From NCBI RefSeq assembly GCF_910592395.1, contig NC_088326.1:997001-1061000 (forward strand): 64,000 bases of DNA, given 5' to 3'. The notes under the pieces are model-generated. The model saw nothing but the letters and a program-made list of their open reading frames with translations, had not been told where the DNA came from and made no database searches. This document shows, one piece after another, positions 39,135 through 51,300 of this stretch (its first letter is position 1; each line of letters starts with the position of its first letter). A program made the translations under genes and the position numbers. The stretch is from Lineus longissimus (taxonomy: Eukaryota > Nemertea > Pilidiophora > Heteronemertea > Lineidae).

Positions 39135-42100
39135 ATGAGTGCGTTTGATCGTCTGCGAGAGATCCGGGAGAGAGTGGCGAAGGACGGCCTGGACAAACAG
39201 GCGGAATGGGAGGTCTTCGTCAGCGGTGAGTCAATTAATACTGAGGACAAACTAAAGTTCGCTTACCCTCATACTGCCCAAACAAGCTGGGATGTTTGGG
39301 CCTTGTATATCAAGATGTGCGCTGGAATCAAATCGCCTGATACGTCGTTTGTCGATTGCGCTTGGCGTCTGGGCCGCGCCTTTTTCTAGCCCATAAAAAT
39401 AGGTTCGAGACCCACAACCAGCGATTGGTCACTGATGATAAACGAGCTGTTAGGTTAAACTGACCAAAGATGGCTTCGCATCTTCATCACACGAGAGTTT
39501 TCAAGCTCAACTTTGGGTCAACCACAACGGCACAACCAGATGGCATTATGTTACCACGTTTTAGAAGAGATGAAAAAGGCAAAAACATGAAAAACTATAC
39601 ACATTGGGTAAATAACACACATTGTATTATCACCCAGCTCAAGATAGGGTGAAATAGCGTGCTCAGAAATTGCTCGCTTTTGCGTATTTTTATATCAGCG
39701 TCCATAAAAGTTAAAGCGGGTCGTGAACCTTGGTTACATTCCAAGCGTTGCGTCATATTGCCTTTGCATTAGGCCTTTCAGCAAATATATACTGGAAAAT
39801 ACATTGTATATGTCTAAACAAGCGCTTGTATCGGTCTGAATGTAACCCTTTAGTTTTTCCGAGGTGTCAAAATTATTGTTAAAAGGGGCATTTTAGTCCC
39901 CAAGGCGTCTTCTAAACTTTCCGTGAACTTTTTTGGCGAGTTTGACCCCTTTTAGACACCAGAGTCACATCTGATCGTCTCCGGTTTCATATTCCCATTG
40001 TTCTACTGTCTTACCAAAGGACAAATCGATATATTAAACGACCCCCAAGAAAACAGCCGATAGGCCCCAACAAGGGCAAATAAACCTAATTGTTTTGCAG
40101 ATGATCGAACGGAAGGGGACTAGTATGGAAAAGGAGCCCGGTGTAACGGTTTTGGTTGTCCCGATGCTTCAATAGACAGCTAGAAAGTCAATGACCTTTC
40201 AGCTGGATAAACATAAAAGCGACTTGTCAATCTATCTTTTAGCATTCCCAAACGATGAGGGGAAACACAGACTCGCAACCACTCAGAAACATTACACCGG
40301 TCCGGCGCCGCTGTCCGTCGTCCTAAGATTCATGGATCTTTGTATCCTACGTCATGCATACGTTCAACATCGAGAAGCGGAGTATAATGAAAACCCCACG
40401 GTTTACGAGGATGGTGGTCCGTAGGCGTCTCGGTATAAGTTGTAAATCATAACACCACACGAGCGTTCATGACTGACCGCATAATTACAACGTTCGTGTT
40501 TTTCAGTGACGCTGCTCCTGGTCTACCTGTCCTTCTGGGCCACCGTGTTTTTCGAACTGTTCTGGGTCCTGCAGGTCTTCTTCAGGGTGATCGCATTCTC
40601 CTACTTCTTCTACCGAATTAACCAGACAAGAGGTAGATTATCCTGTTTCATGAAGCCATCATCTCGAAGGAGTTACATTATCTCAAAAGCCTCGTGGTTT
40701 ATTGTGATGACGTCAGCTGCGAATGACCCGCGTTGAATAAAAGTGGATCACGTGTGACTGTACATGTCATCACATTACCCTCTCTGCAATCATTCGTTCC
40801 CGTAACCGATATATACATGTATAACATATCATTATCAAGAGCCGCCATAATAGCGAGTTTAGTTGCAATGACCTCAATCATTCAAGCTAGCATAAACGTC
40901 GATCTGAAAATGAGGCCCTTTGTGAAAAGGTCCTGTCTAATCTTAGAGTAACCAGGAAAGTATAATTGAAAAAAGGTTTTTCCATACGTTTCAGAATGGT
41001 TGAACAGGGAAGCTCAGAAACATGACTCGACCGGGTCATGTGACCAGACGTCGCCGCAGGGGACAACCATGGCAACAACAACTACTACGTCCACCTCTAC
41101 ATCTACGTCAACCACAACAACAGATGATCTACATGACGACCCAGACGACCCAGACGACCCTACAGGAGGGGAGGGGATTGTCTTTATAAAGAAGGACGCA
41201 TCACATCCAGGGACTTTCAAACTTTCTCGAAAAAGCACGAAGCTTTTGCAAAGACATAATGCGGAGGGAAACTTCGGGGGCGGTCTCTCAAGAAATCGGG
41301 GTGGGACGGTCGGGGCGTCATTTCGTTTGGTAAAGGATGGAGAGGGGTCTAAAAAGTTACGGGATAAGGGGTCGTTTAGCATTATGAGGGGGAAGCGAGG
41401 GGGTTCTGTCCTGGTGAAGAATCGAGAGCCTGGGGAATACCCGACCAGAAGTAGATCAAGGAAAACAAAGAAATCGGTTCGCTATGCAGAGGGCACAAAA
41501 ATAGACGACGAAGACAGCGGCAGTTGTGATTCCAGCAAAAAGATTAATGGTGCTGACGGTAAAGTTCATGACGTTGACACGGACGTTACAGACGGCTCTA
41601 CCACTCCTCATGTGAAAAAAAGGAGAATCGGTTTGGGATCTTTTCGGTTCAATCGAAATAAGAAGAATGCTTCGATGAAAAAGGATAAGGAGGGTGGGTC
41701 TTTGAAGTTGATTCCGGAGCACCCTGAAGACACAATCAGGACACCACCCAATGGTTCACCAAAATTAGCCATTGGAGGTCTCGATTGCACTGATGGTGGT
41801 GTTGGCGCAGAAGCAGGCCTTAGCCCGACCTTGGACATGGACAATAAGGCGTCGGGCAAAAAAGGCATCTTCAAAAGTTCGTTGAAAAATGTCGAGGGCA
41901 GCCCAATACTGCTGCGCAACGGGAAGAGCAGCTCTTTCCGGCTCCCTGGGGGATTGAAAACGAATAAGTCACTGAAACGAGACGCAAAGACAGGATCGTT
42001 CCGTTTACTACGAGACCGGGACGAAAATCCGTCCTTGAAAAGAGATAGTTTTTCGGGTTCCTGCCCGATTCTAAAAAGCAACCCCGAGAGCGATTCCTTG

Positions 42101-44596
42101 CAGAAGAAGCAGGTTATGGCGAACGATTTCCTTCGCCCAACTCCTCGCGTAAAGACAGATGAAATCGTGTCCTCAATGCATGAAAAAGGAGTTGGATCAC
42201 GCGCGCCCTCACAAACTCTACAGCAGGTTGAGAGCTTGGAAGGCAAACAGCTGCTTAAGAATTCAAGCTCGGGCCCCGTTTGCGTTTTGAAGGATACGGT
42301 GAGCAAACACAGTCCCAATATGGAGATCCGCCCATCGTCTTTGCAGAGCGCGTCAGCGAAGCCTCAGCCAGAGGCCTTCAGGGATATTGGAGAAAAGCAA
42401 AACGTTGTCACCAGTCCGACCGACCAAGACCTATGTGTTTTGCCAAAGACGGATGTGTCCGGACGCACCAACTCCTCACAGACTATGTTCCCTAATGTTC
42501 AAATGGGTAACCACGCCAATGGCTGCCTGAAGACAGATCATCCGAAACGAGATGAAGATCAGTGCAACTTGTCGGAGTCAAACGAAAATTCCTTGTTTCA
42601 TCCGGAGACGGCGCAGGTCGCTACCGCCAGTATCGGGCAAGGAGGCATCTCCACGACCACGGGTGTGGGGTCTCCCACATCTGGCACCAGCAATCAAGAA
42701 CAAAACCGTCTCCCAGAGGCCAGTCTCATTGGTCCGTCTACAACAAGAAGGAGTTCAAACTTCAGCGAAGAGGGATTTAGAAAGCGCACGGGTTCAAATT
42801 TGTCCAACACAAGCAGGTCACTTGTAAGTAAACGATTAGTTTTTGATCTGGACTTTTACCGAGGATATCTCGGATTAGAAATAAGGCCACTGTGTTTTTT
42901 TAGCAATGTAACCATCTGTCTGCACATACCTTGGAACTTGACTTTTGTTTTACTTGTCCAGATAATCCGTCGAGCTCCCTCAAGCAAAGCGCCGCTTTGC
43001 AGACGACACAGCATTGGGATTCAAAGCGGGCCGTCCATTCGTCAGAAGTCTGTTCGTCAACACCAGAACTGTCAACCACAGCAAGTTATTTATCAAGTTT
43101 ATCAGGTAAGAACTGCCTCTTCGTCTTCTTCTTCTTCAGCAGACTGTCAACTGTATGTTATATGTCGACCCTAGTTGTCCTAAGTCTACATATTGAGCTG
43201 ATTCAGTGACCATTGCCCTTCGTTTCTAGTATTACGGCAAGCTAGTCAATATCGCCGGCAAAGGGCCTGTCATGATTGGCGAAAACAACCAGATGACTAT
43301 GGGGACGCCTGGCGCTGAAAGTAGTGACGATGATGACGACGATGACGACGAGGATGATGACGACGTCGTTGAAAACGACGATGACGACGAGGATGATGAT
43401 AGAAATTCCTCCGGCAGTGACATTGTATTCAATGATTATAGCGATGAGGAAGAATTTGATGACTACAGTGATGACGGCCATAAATGTGGTAAGTTGGCCT
43501 GTCCAGTGTGAAACTTGTCATGAGATGAAATCAGAGCCAAATGATGGCCCATTGCAACTCCATATGCTTGCGCACACAGTGGAATATAGCTTGATATCGC
43601 GTGACATCACCTCTTCTCGGCAGCCTTTGCCGTATCGAGGTGCGCAATGCGAGGCTAGAAGCCTGACCAGAATCACAAGTTTGTTCGCTCCTTCCCTTAC
43701 GAAACCTCATCTGCCTCTAAAAACTTCATGTGAATTTAATAAATCAACTAATTCATTGGTTCATGTGGAATCCAACAGCTTTAGTTTACCTTTGGAAAGT
43801 TAAATAATTGCGCGGAAGATGCAAAGATGTCCTCCCTTTCCATACATCGTCCCCTCTTTTTACCCATGGTTGTGCCGAGTTCACTTTCTGGTCGACGTCG
43901 GTTTGACTTCGTCATGGCTATGTTACTTTCAGATTCAGGTGACGACTGCCCCGACTGCGTTGAGGAACGCCGAGCAGACGACACCGCGCCGGAATCTACA
44001 GATCACGGCTCCATCAGTGATGTCACCTCCACTGACAGGGAAATGATTTTTGCAGAGGCAAAGCAGAAGATACTGAAAGCGGTCGAGGATTACAGGTTTG
44101 TGTATGAAAAAGAGGCGCAACACGAAACTGTCACATTAGATTTTTGCGTTGCGTTCATTGTTGTGGTGCGATTACTTACTTAGACTCTGAAGTCCATTTC
44201 GTCTTCCTGATTGTCTTTCCAGGCCGGTCCACTGCGTCCGGAGTGTAATTCACTTATACGACCTTTTTCTAACAACATCCTACCAGGGAGTTTATCAAAA
44301 TTTCCTGATCTGACCGACTTGTAGATGACACTTTCGGTTTACATTGCAGACACCCATCGCCCATAAAACCTGTTCGCCGCAGTCAGAGCTCCCGCTCAGC
44401 AAACAGAGGGGGCCGCAGCATAATCAAGAAGTCCAACTCAACCGTGTGCAACTCTCCCCGGCCGTCTGTTTCTATGCTTACCCCGCAACTTCTGTCGACT
44501 CCTAAGAATAAGAAGAGTGTCCATCAGGCCCTGGTCGAGTTTTTTACGAAGAAGCCACGGAAACGGAGCACGTTCACGTCTGCAATGAGAATGTAG
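39135..44596 (+). CDS. uncharacterised membrane-anchored protein with a RHIM-like motif
   Basis: Seven exons join with matching phases: 39135-39225, 40507-40632, 40995-42823, 42962-43105, 43230-43488, 43933-44095 and 44350-44596, giving about 952 residues. Seen in order: a charged N-terminus (residues 1-30); a long hydrophobic stretch (31-66, with E47, Q53 and R57 inside), one or two membrane passes, no signal peptide; a Thr/Ser run (~93-116); a basic Gly/Ser region with about ten degenerate G-S-F-R-L type repeats (~145-435); VNIAGKGPVMIGENNQM (736-752); an Asp/Glu tract (~763-790); a CPDC pair in exon 6; a basic tail. The 736-752 stretch fits the RHIM consensus (I/V)-Q-(I/V/L)-G-x-x-N-x-(M/L) except that Met745 replaces Gln. 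RHIM motifs build functional amyloids in RIPK1, RIPK3, TRIF and ZBP1 signalling. I do not recognise the whole protein; a role in immune or death signalling is inference. The first exon is the least certain. Exon 7 is the founder of the array that follows. Confidence 0.68.
43230..43303 (+). other. RHIM-like amyloid motif within exon 5
   Basis: The exon opens with YYGKLVNIAGKG and then PVMIGENNQMTMG. Aligned with known RHIMs, the V-x-I-G core, the Asn three residues after the Gly, and the Met two further all fit. The upstream I/V-x-I element (VNI) is at the usual spacing. The core Gln is Met here. Exon 4 ends with the beta-prone segment QQVIYQVYQ directly before it. The call rests on pattern match, not on a profile score. 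Confidence 0.6.
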
Positions 44597-44794
44597 TGGA
44601 ATGCCGGCCGGGAGTGACGGGAAAAATCTCCGTCGCGAAGGGGCAATCACCATGACACTAGAGGTGCTTTCCTACAGGGCGACAGGCGACAGGACGAGGC
44701 CGGTTCACTGCGCCCGGGGTGTACGAGCGCACTCCACAGCTAAATGTACAATCGTATTCTGTAAATTGAAAAAGCTCAAAACGTTCTGTTTATG

Positions 44795-44804
44795 AATAAA
44801 TAAA
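44795..44804 (+). terminator. poly(A) signal of the RHIM-like gene (repeated in every unit)
   Basis: AATAAATAAA, two overlapping AATAAA hexamers, lies about 200 bases after the TAG stop of exon 7. The same signal recurs at the same offset in each of the ten downstream units. The transcript most simply ends in unit 1. Confidence 0.6.
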
Positions 44805-45253
44805 GGAACTATAGCCGTCCATCACTAACGATGTCACTGTTGGCCTCGCAAAGTTCGTGAGATAAGCTAACACTCTCGGATCCACTCACATTTTAACCGC
44901 GGACCTATAGTAATCTGTGATATGACGATATAACCAGTTCGAAATACTGTCTCCAACCCAAACGTACAAAATTGACACTCAGCACCATGTTTAGGGTTCA
45001 TGGAATAACTCGCCCCCGTTTCAATGAAAAAGACGCACGCCACTGCCGTACCGGTTGGCCCTACCTGATAAAACGTGCCGTTTTTAGTTTGAAAAGTTTG
45101 GGTGTGGGGTATGATAAGGATAATAATGAACATTTTGACATCTGTACATGGATGATTAGATAACAAGATAAGGAAGAAGCAAAAAAAAGATAAAACTGAA
45201 TGGATGATTAGATAACCAGATAAGGAAGAAGAAAAAAAGAGAAAAACTACGGT

Positions 45254-45329
45254 AGATTCACCGAGAGTCGAACCCGTGACCAGCCAATCCACAGTCATTC
45301 ACCCTTAGCACTGAGCTGTCAAGGCCGTC
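45254..45329 (-). repeat. tRNA-like segment, one per array unit
   Basis: On the minus strand CAGCTCAGTGCTAAGGGTGA resembles an A-box/D-arm, and CACGGGTTCGACTCTCGG is a near-perfect B-box/T-arm, about 35 bases apart. The anticodon arm does not give a clean seven-base loop. The same segment recurs at the same offset in all eleven units, with almost no change. It is most likely the head of a tRNA-derived SINE that sat in the flank before the array expanded. Whether Pol III transcribes it cannot be told from sequence. Confidence 0.55.
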
Positions 45330-48300
45330 ATGCTGATATGAAGGTTTTATTTGCCTCTTATAGGCGATATGCAAACGAGCGCGCCACAATTGTGACAAGG
45401 TCGCGCAGGTGGCAGAGTGATTGACCGAAATAGATCCAAGTAATCGTATATTTCGATAGTTGTACAGATTTTTCTCAACATATCGCATCTATATACCTCA
45501 GTGATATAAAATATTATCTTTGCAATTGATTTAACGTTTGAATGGCCCTTTTTAAAAGTTTTTGAAATTCGAGGTCAGCAGGGTCAGAGTCACTGAGCTC
45601 CCGCTCAGCAAACAGAGGGGGTCACGGCATAATCAAGAAGTCCAACTCAACCGTGTGCAACTCTCCCCGGCCGTCTGTTTCTATGCTTACCCCGCAACTT
45701 CTGTCGACTCCTAAGAATAAGAAGAGTGTCCATTAGGCCCTGGTCGAGTTTTTTACGAAGAAGCCACGGAAACGGAGCACGTCCACGTCTGCAGTGAGAA
45801 TGTAGTGGAATGCCGACCGGGAATGACGGGAACAATCTCCGTCGCGAAGGGGCAATCACCATGACAGTAGAGGTGCTTTCCTACAGGGTGACAGGCGACA
45901 GGACGAGGCCGGTTCACTGCGCCTGGGGTGTACGAGCGCACTCCACAGCTAAATGTATAATCGTATTCTGTAAATTGAAAAAGCTCAAAACGTTCTGTTT
46001 ATGAATAAATAAAGGAACTATAGCCGTCCATCACTAAGGGTGTCACTGTTGGCCTCGCAAAGTTCGAGAGATAAGCTAACACTCTCGGATCCACTCACAT
46101 TTTAACCGCGGACCTATAGTAATCTGTGATATGACGATATAACCAGTTCGAAATACTGTCTCCAACCCAAACGTACAAAATTGACAGTCAGCACCATGTT
46201 TAGTGTTCATGGAATAACTCGCCCCCGTTTCAATGAAAAAGACGCACGCCACTGCCGTACCGGTTGGCCCTACCTGATAAAACGTGCCGTTTTTAGTTTG
46301 AAAAGTTTGGGTGTGGGGTATGATAAGGATAATAATGAACATGTTGACATCTGTACATGGATGATTAGATAACAAGATAAGGAAGAAGCAAAAAAAGATA
46401 AAACTGAATGGATGATTAGATAACCAGATAAGGAAGAAGAAAAAAAGAGAAAAACTACGACAGATTCACCGAGAGTCGAACCCGTGACCAGCCAATCCAC
46501 AGTCATTCACCCTTAGCACTGAGCTGTCAAGGCCGTCATGCTGATATGAAGGTTTTATTTGCCTCTTATAGGCGATATGCAAACGAGCGCGCCACAATTG
46601 TGACAAGGTCGCGCAGGTGGCAGAGTGATTGACCGAAATAGATCCAAGTAATCGTATATTTCGATAGTTGTACAGATTTTTCTCAACATATCGCATCTAT
46701 ATACCTCAGTGATATAAAATATTATCTTTGCAATTGATTTAACGTTTGAATGGCCCTTTTTAAAAGTTTTTGAAATTCGAGGTCAGCAGGGTCAGAGTCA
46801 CTGAGCTCCCGCTCAGCAAACAGAGGGGGTCACGGCATAATCAAGAAGTCCAACTCAACCGTGTGCAACTCTCCCCGGTCGTCTGTTTCTATGCTTACCC
46901 CGCAACTTCTGTCGACTCCTAAGAATAAGAAGAGTGTCCATCAGGCCCTGGTCGAGTTTTTTACGAAGAAGCCACGGAAACGGAGCACGTCCACGTCTGC
47001 AGTGAGAATGTAGTGGAATGCCGACCGGGAGTGACGGGAACAATCTCCGTCGCGAAGGGGCAATCACCATGACAGTAGAGGTGCTTTCCTACAGGGTGAC
47101 AGGCGACAGGACGAGGCCGGTTCACTGCGCCTGGGGTGTACGAGCGCACTCCACAGCTAAATGTATAATCGTATTCTGTAAATTGAAAAAGCTCAAAACG
47201 TTCTGTTTATGAATAAATAAAGGAACTATAGCCGTCCATCACTAAGGGTGTCACTGTTGGCCTCGCAAAGTTCGAGAGATAAGCTAACACTCTCGGATCC
47301 ACTCACATTTTAACCGCGGACCTATAGTAATCTGTGATATGACGATATAACCAGTTCGAAATACTGTCTCCAACCCAAACGTACAAAATTGACAGTCAGC
47401 ACCATGTTTAGTGTTCATGGAATAACTCGCCCCCGTTTCAATGAAAAAGACGCACGCCACTGCCGTACCGGTTGGCCCTACCTGATAAAACGTGCCGTTT
47501 TTAGTTTGAAAAGTTTGGGTGTGGGGTATGATAAGGATAATAATGAACATTTTGACATCTGTACATGGATGATTAGATAACAAGATAAGGAAGAAGCAAA
47601 AAAAGATAAAACTGAATGGATGATTAGATAACCAGATAAGGAAGAAGAAAAAAAGAGAAAAACTACGGCAGATTCACCGAGAGTCGAACCCGTGACCAGC
47701 CAATCCACAGTCATTCACCCTTAGCACTGAGCTGTCAAGGCCGTCATGCTGATATGAAGGTTTTATTTGCCTCTTATAGGCGATATGCAAACGAGCGCGC
47801 CACAATTGTGACAAGGTCGCGCAGGTGGCAGAGTGATTGACCGAAATAGATCCAAGTAATCGTATATTTCGATAGTTGTACAGATTTTTCTCAACATATC
47901 GCATCTATATACCTCAGTGATATAAAATATTATCTTTGCAATTGATTTAACGTTTGAATGGCCCTTTTTAAAAGTTTTTGAAATTCGAGGTCAGCAGGGT
48001 CAGAGTCACTGAGCTCCCGCTCAGCAAACAGAGGGGGTCACGGCATAATCAAGAAGTCCAACTCAACCGTGTGCAACTCTCCCCGGTCGTCTGTTTCTAT
48101 GCTTACCCCGCAACTTCTGTCGACTCCTAAGAATAAGAAGAGTGTCCATCAGGCCCTGGTCGATTTTTTTACGAAGAAGCCACGGAAACGGAGCACGTCC
48201 ACGTCTGCAGTGAGAATGTAGTGGAATGCCGACCGGGAGTGACGGGAACAATCTCCGTCGCGAAGGGGCAATCACCATGACAGTAGAGGTGCTTTCCTAC

Positions 48301-51300
48301 AGGGTGACAGGCGACAGGACGAGGCCGGTTCACTGCGCCTGGGGTGTACGAGCGCACTCCACAGCTAAATGTATAATCGTATTCTGTAAATTGAAAAAGC
48401 TCAAAACGTTCTGTTTATGAATAAATAAAGGAACTATAACCGTCCATCACTAAGGGTGTCACTGTTGGCCTCGCAAAGTTCGAGAGATAAGCTAACACTC
48501 TCGGATCCACTCACATTTTAACCGCGGACCTATAGTAATCTGTGATATGACGATATAACCAGTTCGAAATACTGTCTCCAACCCAAACGTACAAAATTGA
48601 CAGTCAGCACCATGTTTAGTGTTCATGGAATAACTCGCCCCCGTTTCAATGAAAAAGACGCACGCCACTGCCGTACCGGTTGGCCCTACCTGATAAAACG
48701 TGCCGTTTTTAGTTTGAAAAGTTTGGGTGTGGGGTATGATAAGGATAATAATGAACATTTTGACATCTGTACATGGATGATTAGATAACAAGATAAGGAA
48801 GAAGCAAAAAAAGATAAAACTGAATGGATGATTAGATAACCAGATAAGGAAGAAGAAAAAAAGAGAAAAACTACGGCAGATTCACCGAGAGTCGAACCCG
48901 TGACCAGCCAATCCACAGTCATTCACCCTTAGCACTGAGCTGTCAAGGCCGTCATGCTGATATGAAGGTTTTATTTGCATCTTATAGGCGATATGCAAAC
49001 GAGCGCGCCACAATTGTGACAAGGTCGCGCAGGTGGCAGAGTGATTGACCGAAATAGATCCAAGTAATCGTATATTTCGATAGTTGTACAGATTTTTCTC
49101 AACATATCGCATCTATATACCTCAGTGATATAAAATATTATCTTTGCAATTGATTTAACGTTTGAATGGCCCTTTTTAAAAGTTTTTGAAATTCGAGGTC
49201 AGCAGGGTCAGAGTCACTGAGCTCCCGCTCAGCAAACAGAGGGGGTCACGGCATAATCAAGAAGTCCAACTCAACCGTGTGCAACTCTCCCCGGTCGTCT
49301 GTTTCTATGCTTACCCCGCAACTTCTGTCGACTCCTAAGAATAAGAAGAGTGTCCATCAGGCCCTGGTCGAGTTTTTTACCGCGAAGAAGCCACGGAAAC
49401 GGAGCACGTCCACGTCTGCAGTGAGAATGTAGTGGAATGCCGACCGGGAGTGACGGGAACAATCTCCGTCGCGAAGGGGCAATCACCATGACAGTAGAGG
49501 TGCTTTCCTACAGGGTGACAGGCGACAGGACGAGGCCGGTTCACTGCGCCTGGGGTGTACGAGCGCACTCCACAGCTAAATGTATAATCGTATTCTGTAA
49601 ATTGAAAAAGCTCAAAACGTTCTGTTTATGAATAAATAAAGGAACTATAGCCGTCCATCACTAAGGGTGTCACTGTTGGCCTCGCAAAGTTCGAGAGATA
49701 AGCTAACACTCTCGGATCCACTCACATTTTAACCGCGGACCTATAGTAATCTGTGATATGACGATATAACCAGTTCGAAATACTGTCTCCAACCCAAACG
49801 TACAAAATTGACAGTCAGCACCATGTTTAGTGTTCATGGAATAACTCGCCCCCGTTTCAATGAAAAAGACGCACGCCACTGCCGTACCGGTTGGCCCTAC
49901 CTGATAAAACGTGCCGTTTTTAGTTTGAAAAGTTTGGGTGCGCGGTATGATAAGGATAATAATGAACATTTTGACATCTGTACATGGATGATTAGATAAC
50001 AAGATAAGGAAGAAGCAAAAAAAAGATAAAACTGAATGGATAATTAGATAACCAGATAAGGAAGAAGAAGAAAAAAAGAGAAAAACTACGGCAGATTCAC
50101 CGAGAGTCGAACCCGTGACCAGCCAATCCACAGTCATTCACCCTTAGCACTGAGCTGTCAAGGCCGTCATGCTGATATGAAGGTTTTATTTGCATCTTAT
50201 AGGCGATATGCAAACGAGCGCGCCACAATTGTGACAAGGTCGCGCAGGTGGCAGAGTGATTGACCGAAATAGATCCAAGTAATCGTATATTTCGATAGTT
50301 GTACAGATTTTTCTCAACATATCGCATCTATATACCTCAGTGATATAAAATATTATCTTTGCAATTGATTTAACGTTTGAATGGCCCTTTTTAAAAGTTT
50401 TTGAAATTCGAGGTCAGCAGGGTCAGAGTCACTGAGCTCCCGCTCAGCAAACAGAGGGGGTCACGGCATAATCAAGAAGTCCAACTCAACCGTGTGCAAC
50501 TCTCCCCGGCCGTCTGTTTCTATGCTTACCCCGCAACTTCTGTCGACTCCTAAGAATAAGAAGAGTGTCCATCAGGCCCTGGTCGAGTTTTTTACGAAGA
50601 AGCCACGGAAACGGAGCACGTCCACGTCTGCAGTGAGAATGTAGTGGAATGCCGACCGGGAGTGACGGGAACAATCTCCGTCGCGAAGGGGCAATCACCA
50701 TGACAGTAGAGGTGCTTTCCTACAGGGTGACAGGCGACAGGACGAGGCCGGTTCACTGCGCCCGGGGTGTACGAGCGCACTCCACAGCTAAATGTACAAT
50801 CGTATTCTGTAAATTGAAAAAGCTCAAAACGTTCTGTTTATGAATAAATAAAGGAACTATAGCCGTCCATCACTAACGATGTCACTGTTGGCCTCGCAAA
50901 GTTCGTGAGATAAGCTAACACTCTCGGATCCACTCACATTTTAACCGCGGACCTATAGTAATCTGTGATATGACGATATAACCAGTTCGAAATACTGTCT
51001 CCAACCCAAACGTACAAAATTGACACTCAGCACCATGTTTAGTGTTCATGGAATAACTCGCCCCCGTTTCAATGAAAAAGACGCACGCCACTGCCGTACC
51101 GGTTGGCCCTACCTGATAAAACCTGCCGTTTTTAGTTTGAAAAGTTTGGGTGCGGGGTATGATAAGGATAATAATGAACATTTTGACATCTGTACATGGA
51201 TGATTAGATAACAAGATAAGGAAGAAGCAAAAAAAAGATAAAACTGAATGGATGATAAGATAACAAAATAAGGAAGAAGAAAAAAAGAGAAAAACTACGG

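Noticed and set aside
40191-40424. 77-codon frame in the first intron of the RHIM-like gene, a possible alternative first exon
   Set aside because: A phase-1 exit into exon 2 would need a poor GTGGTC donor, and there is no recognisable sequence. Left out until a transcript is seen.
43272-43511. Acidic Asp-rich tract as a simple-sequence artefact
   Set aside because: Codons are mixed GAT/GAC/GAG, and the frame is bounded by the RHIM-like segment and a proper donor, so I keep it as coding.
44438-44653. Repeated minus-strand frames starting MVIAPSRRR in each array unit
   Set aside because: They are the antisense of the terminal exon of the RHIM-like gene and owe their regularity to the array, not to selection.
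44867-45298. Repeated ~143-codon minus-strand frame in the array flank, with a hydrophobic stretch
   Set aside because: It is broken into shorter frames in several units by small indels in the GATAAGGAAGAAG region and has no family resemblance. The hydrophobic part is the antisense of purine-rich repeats.
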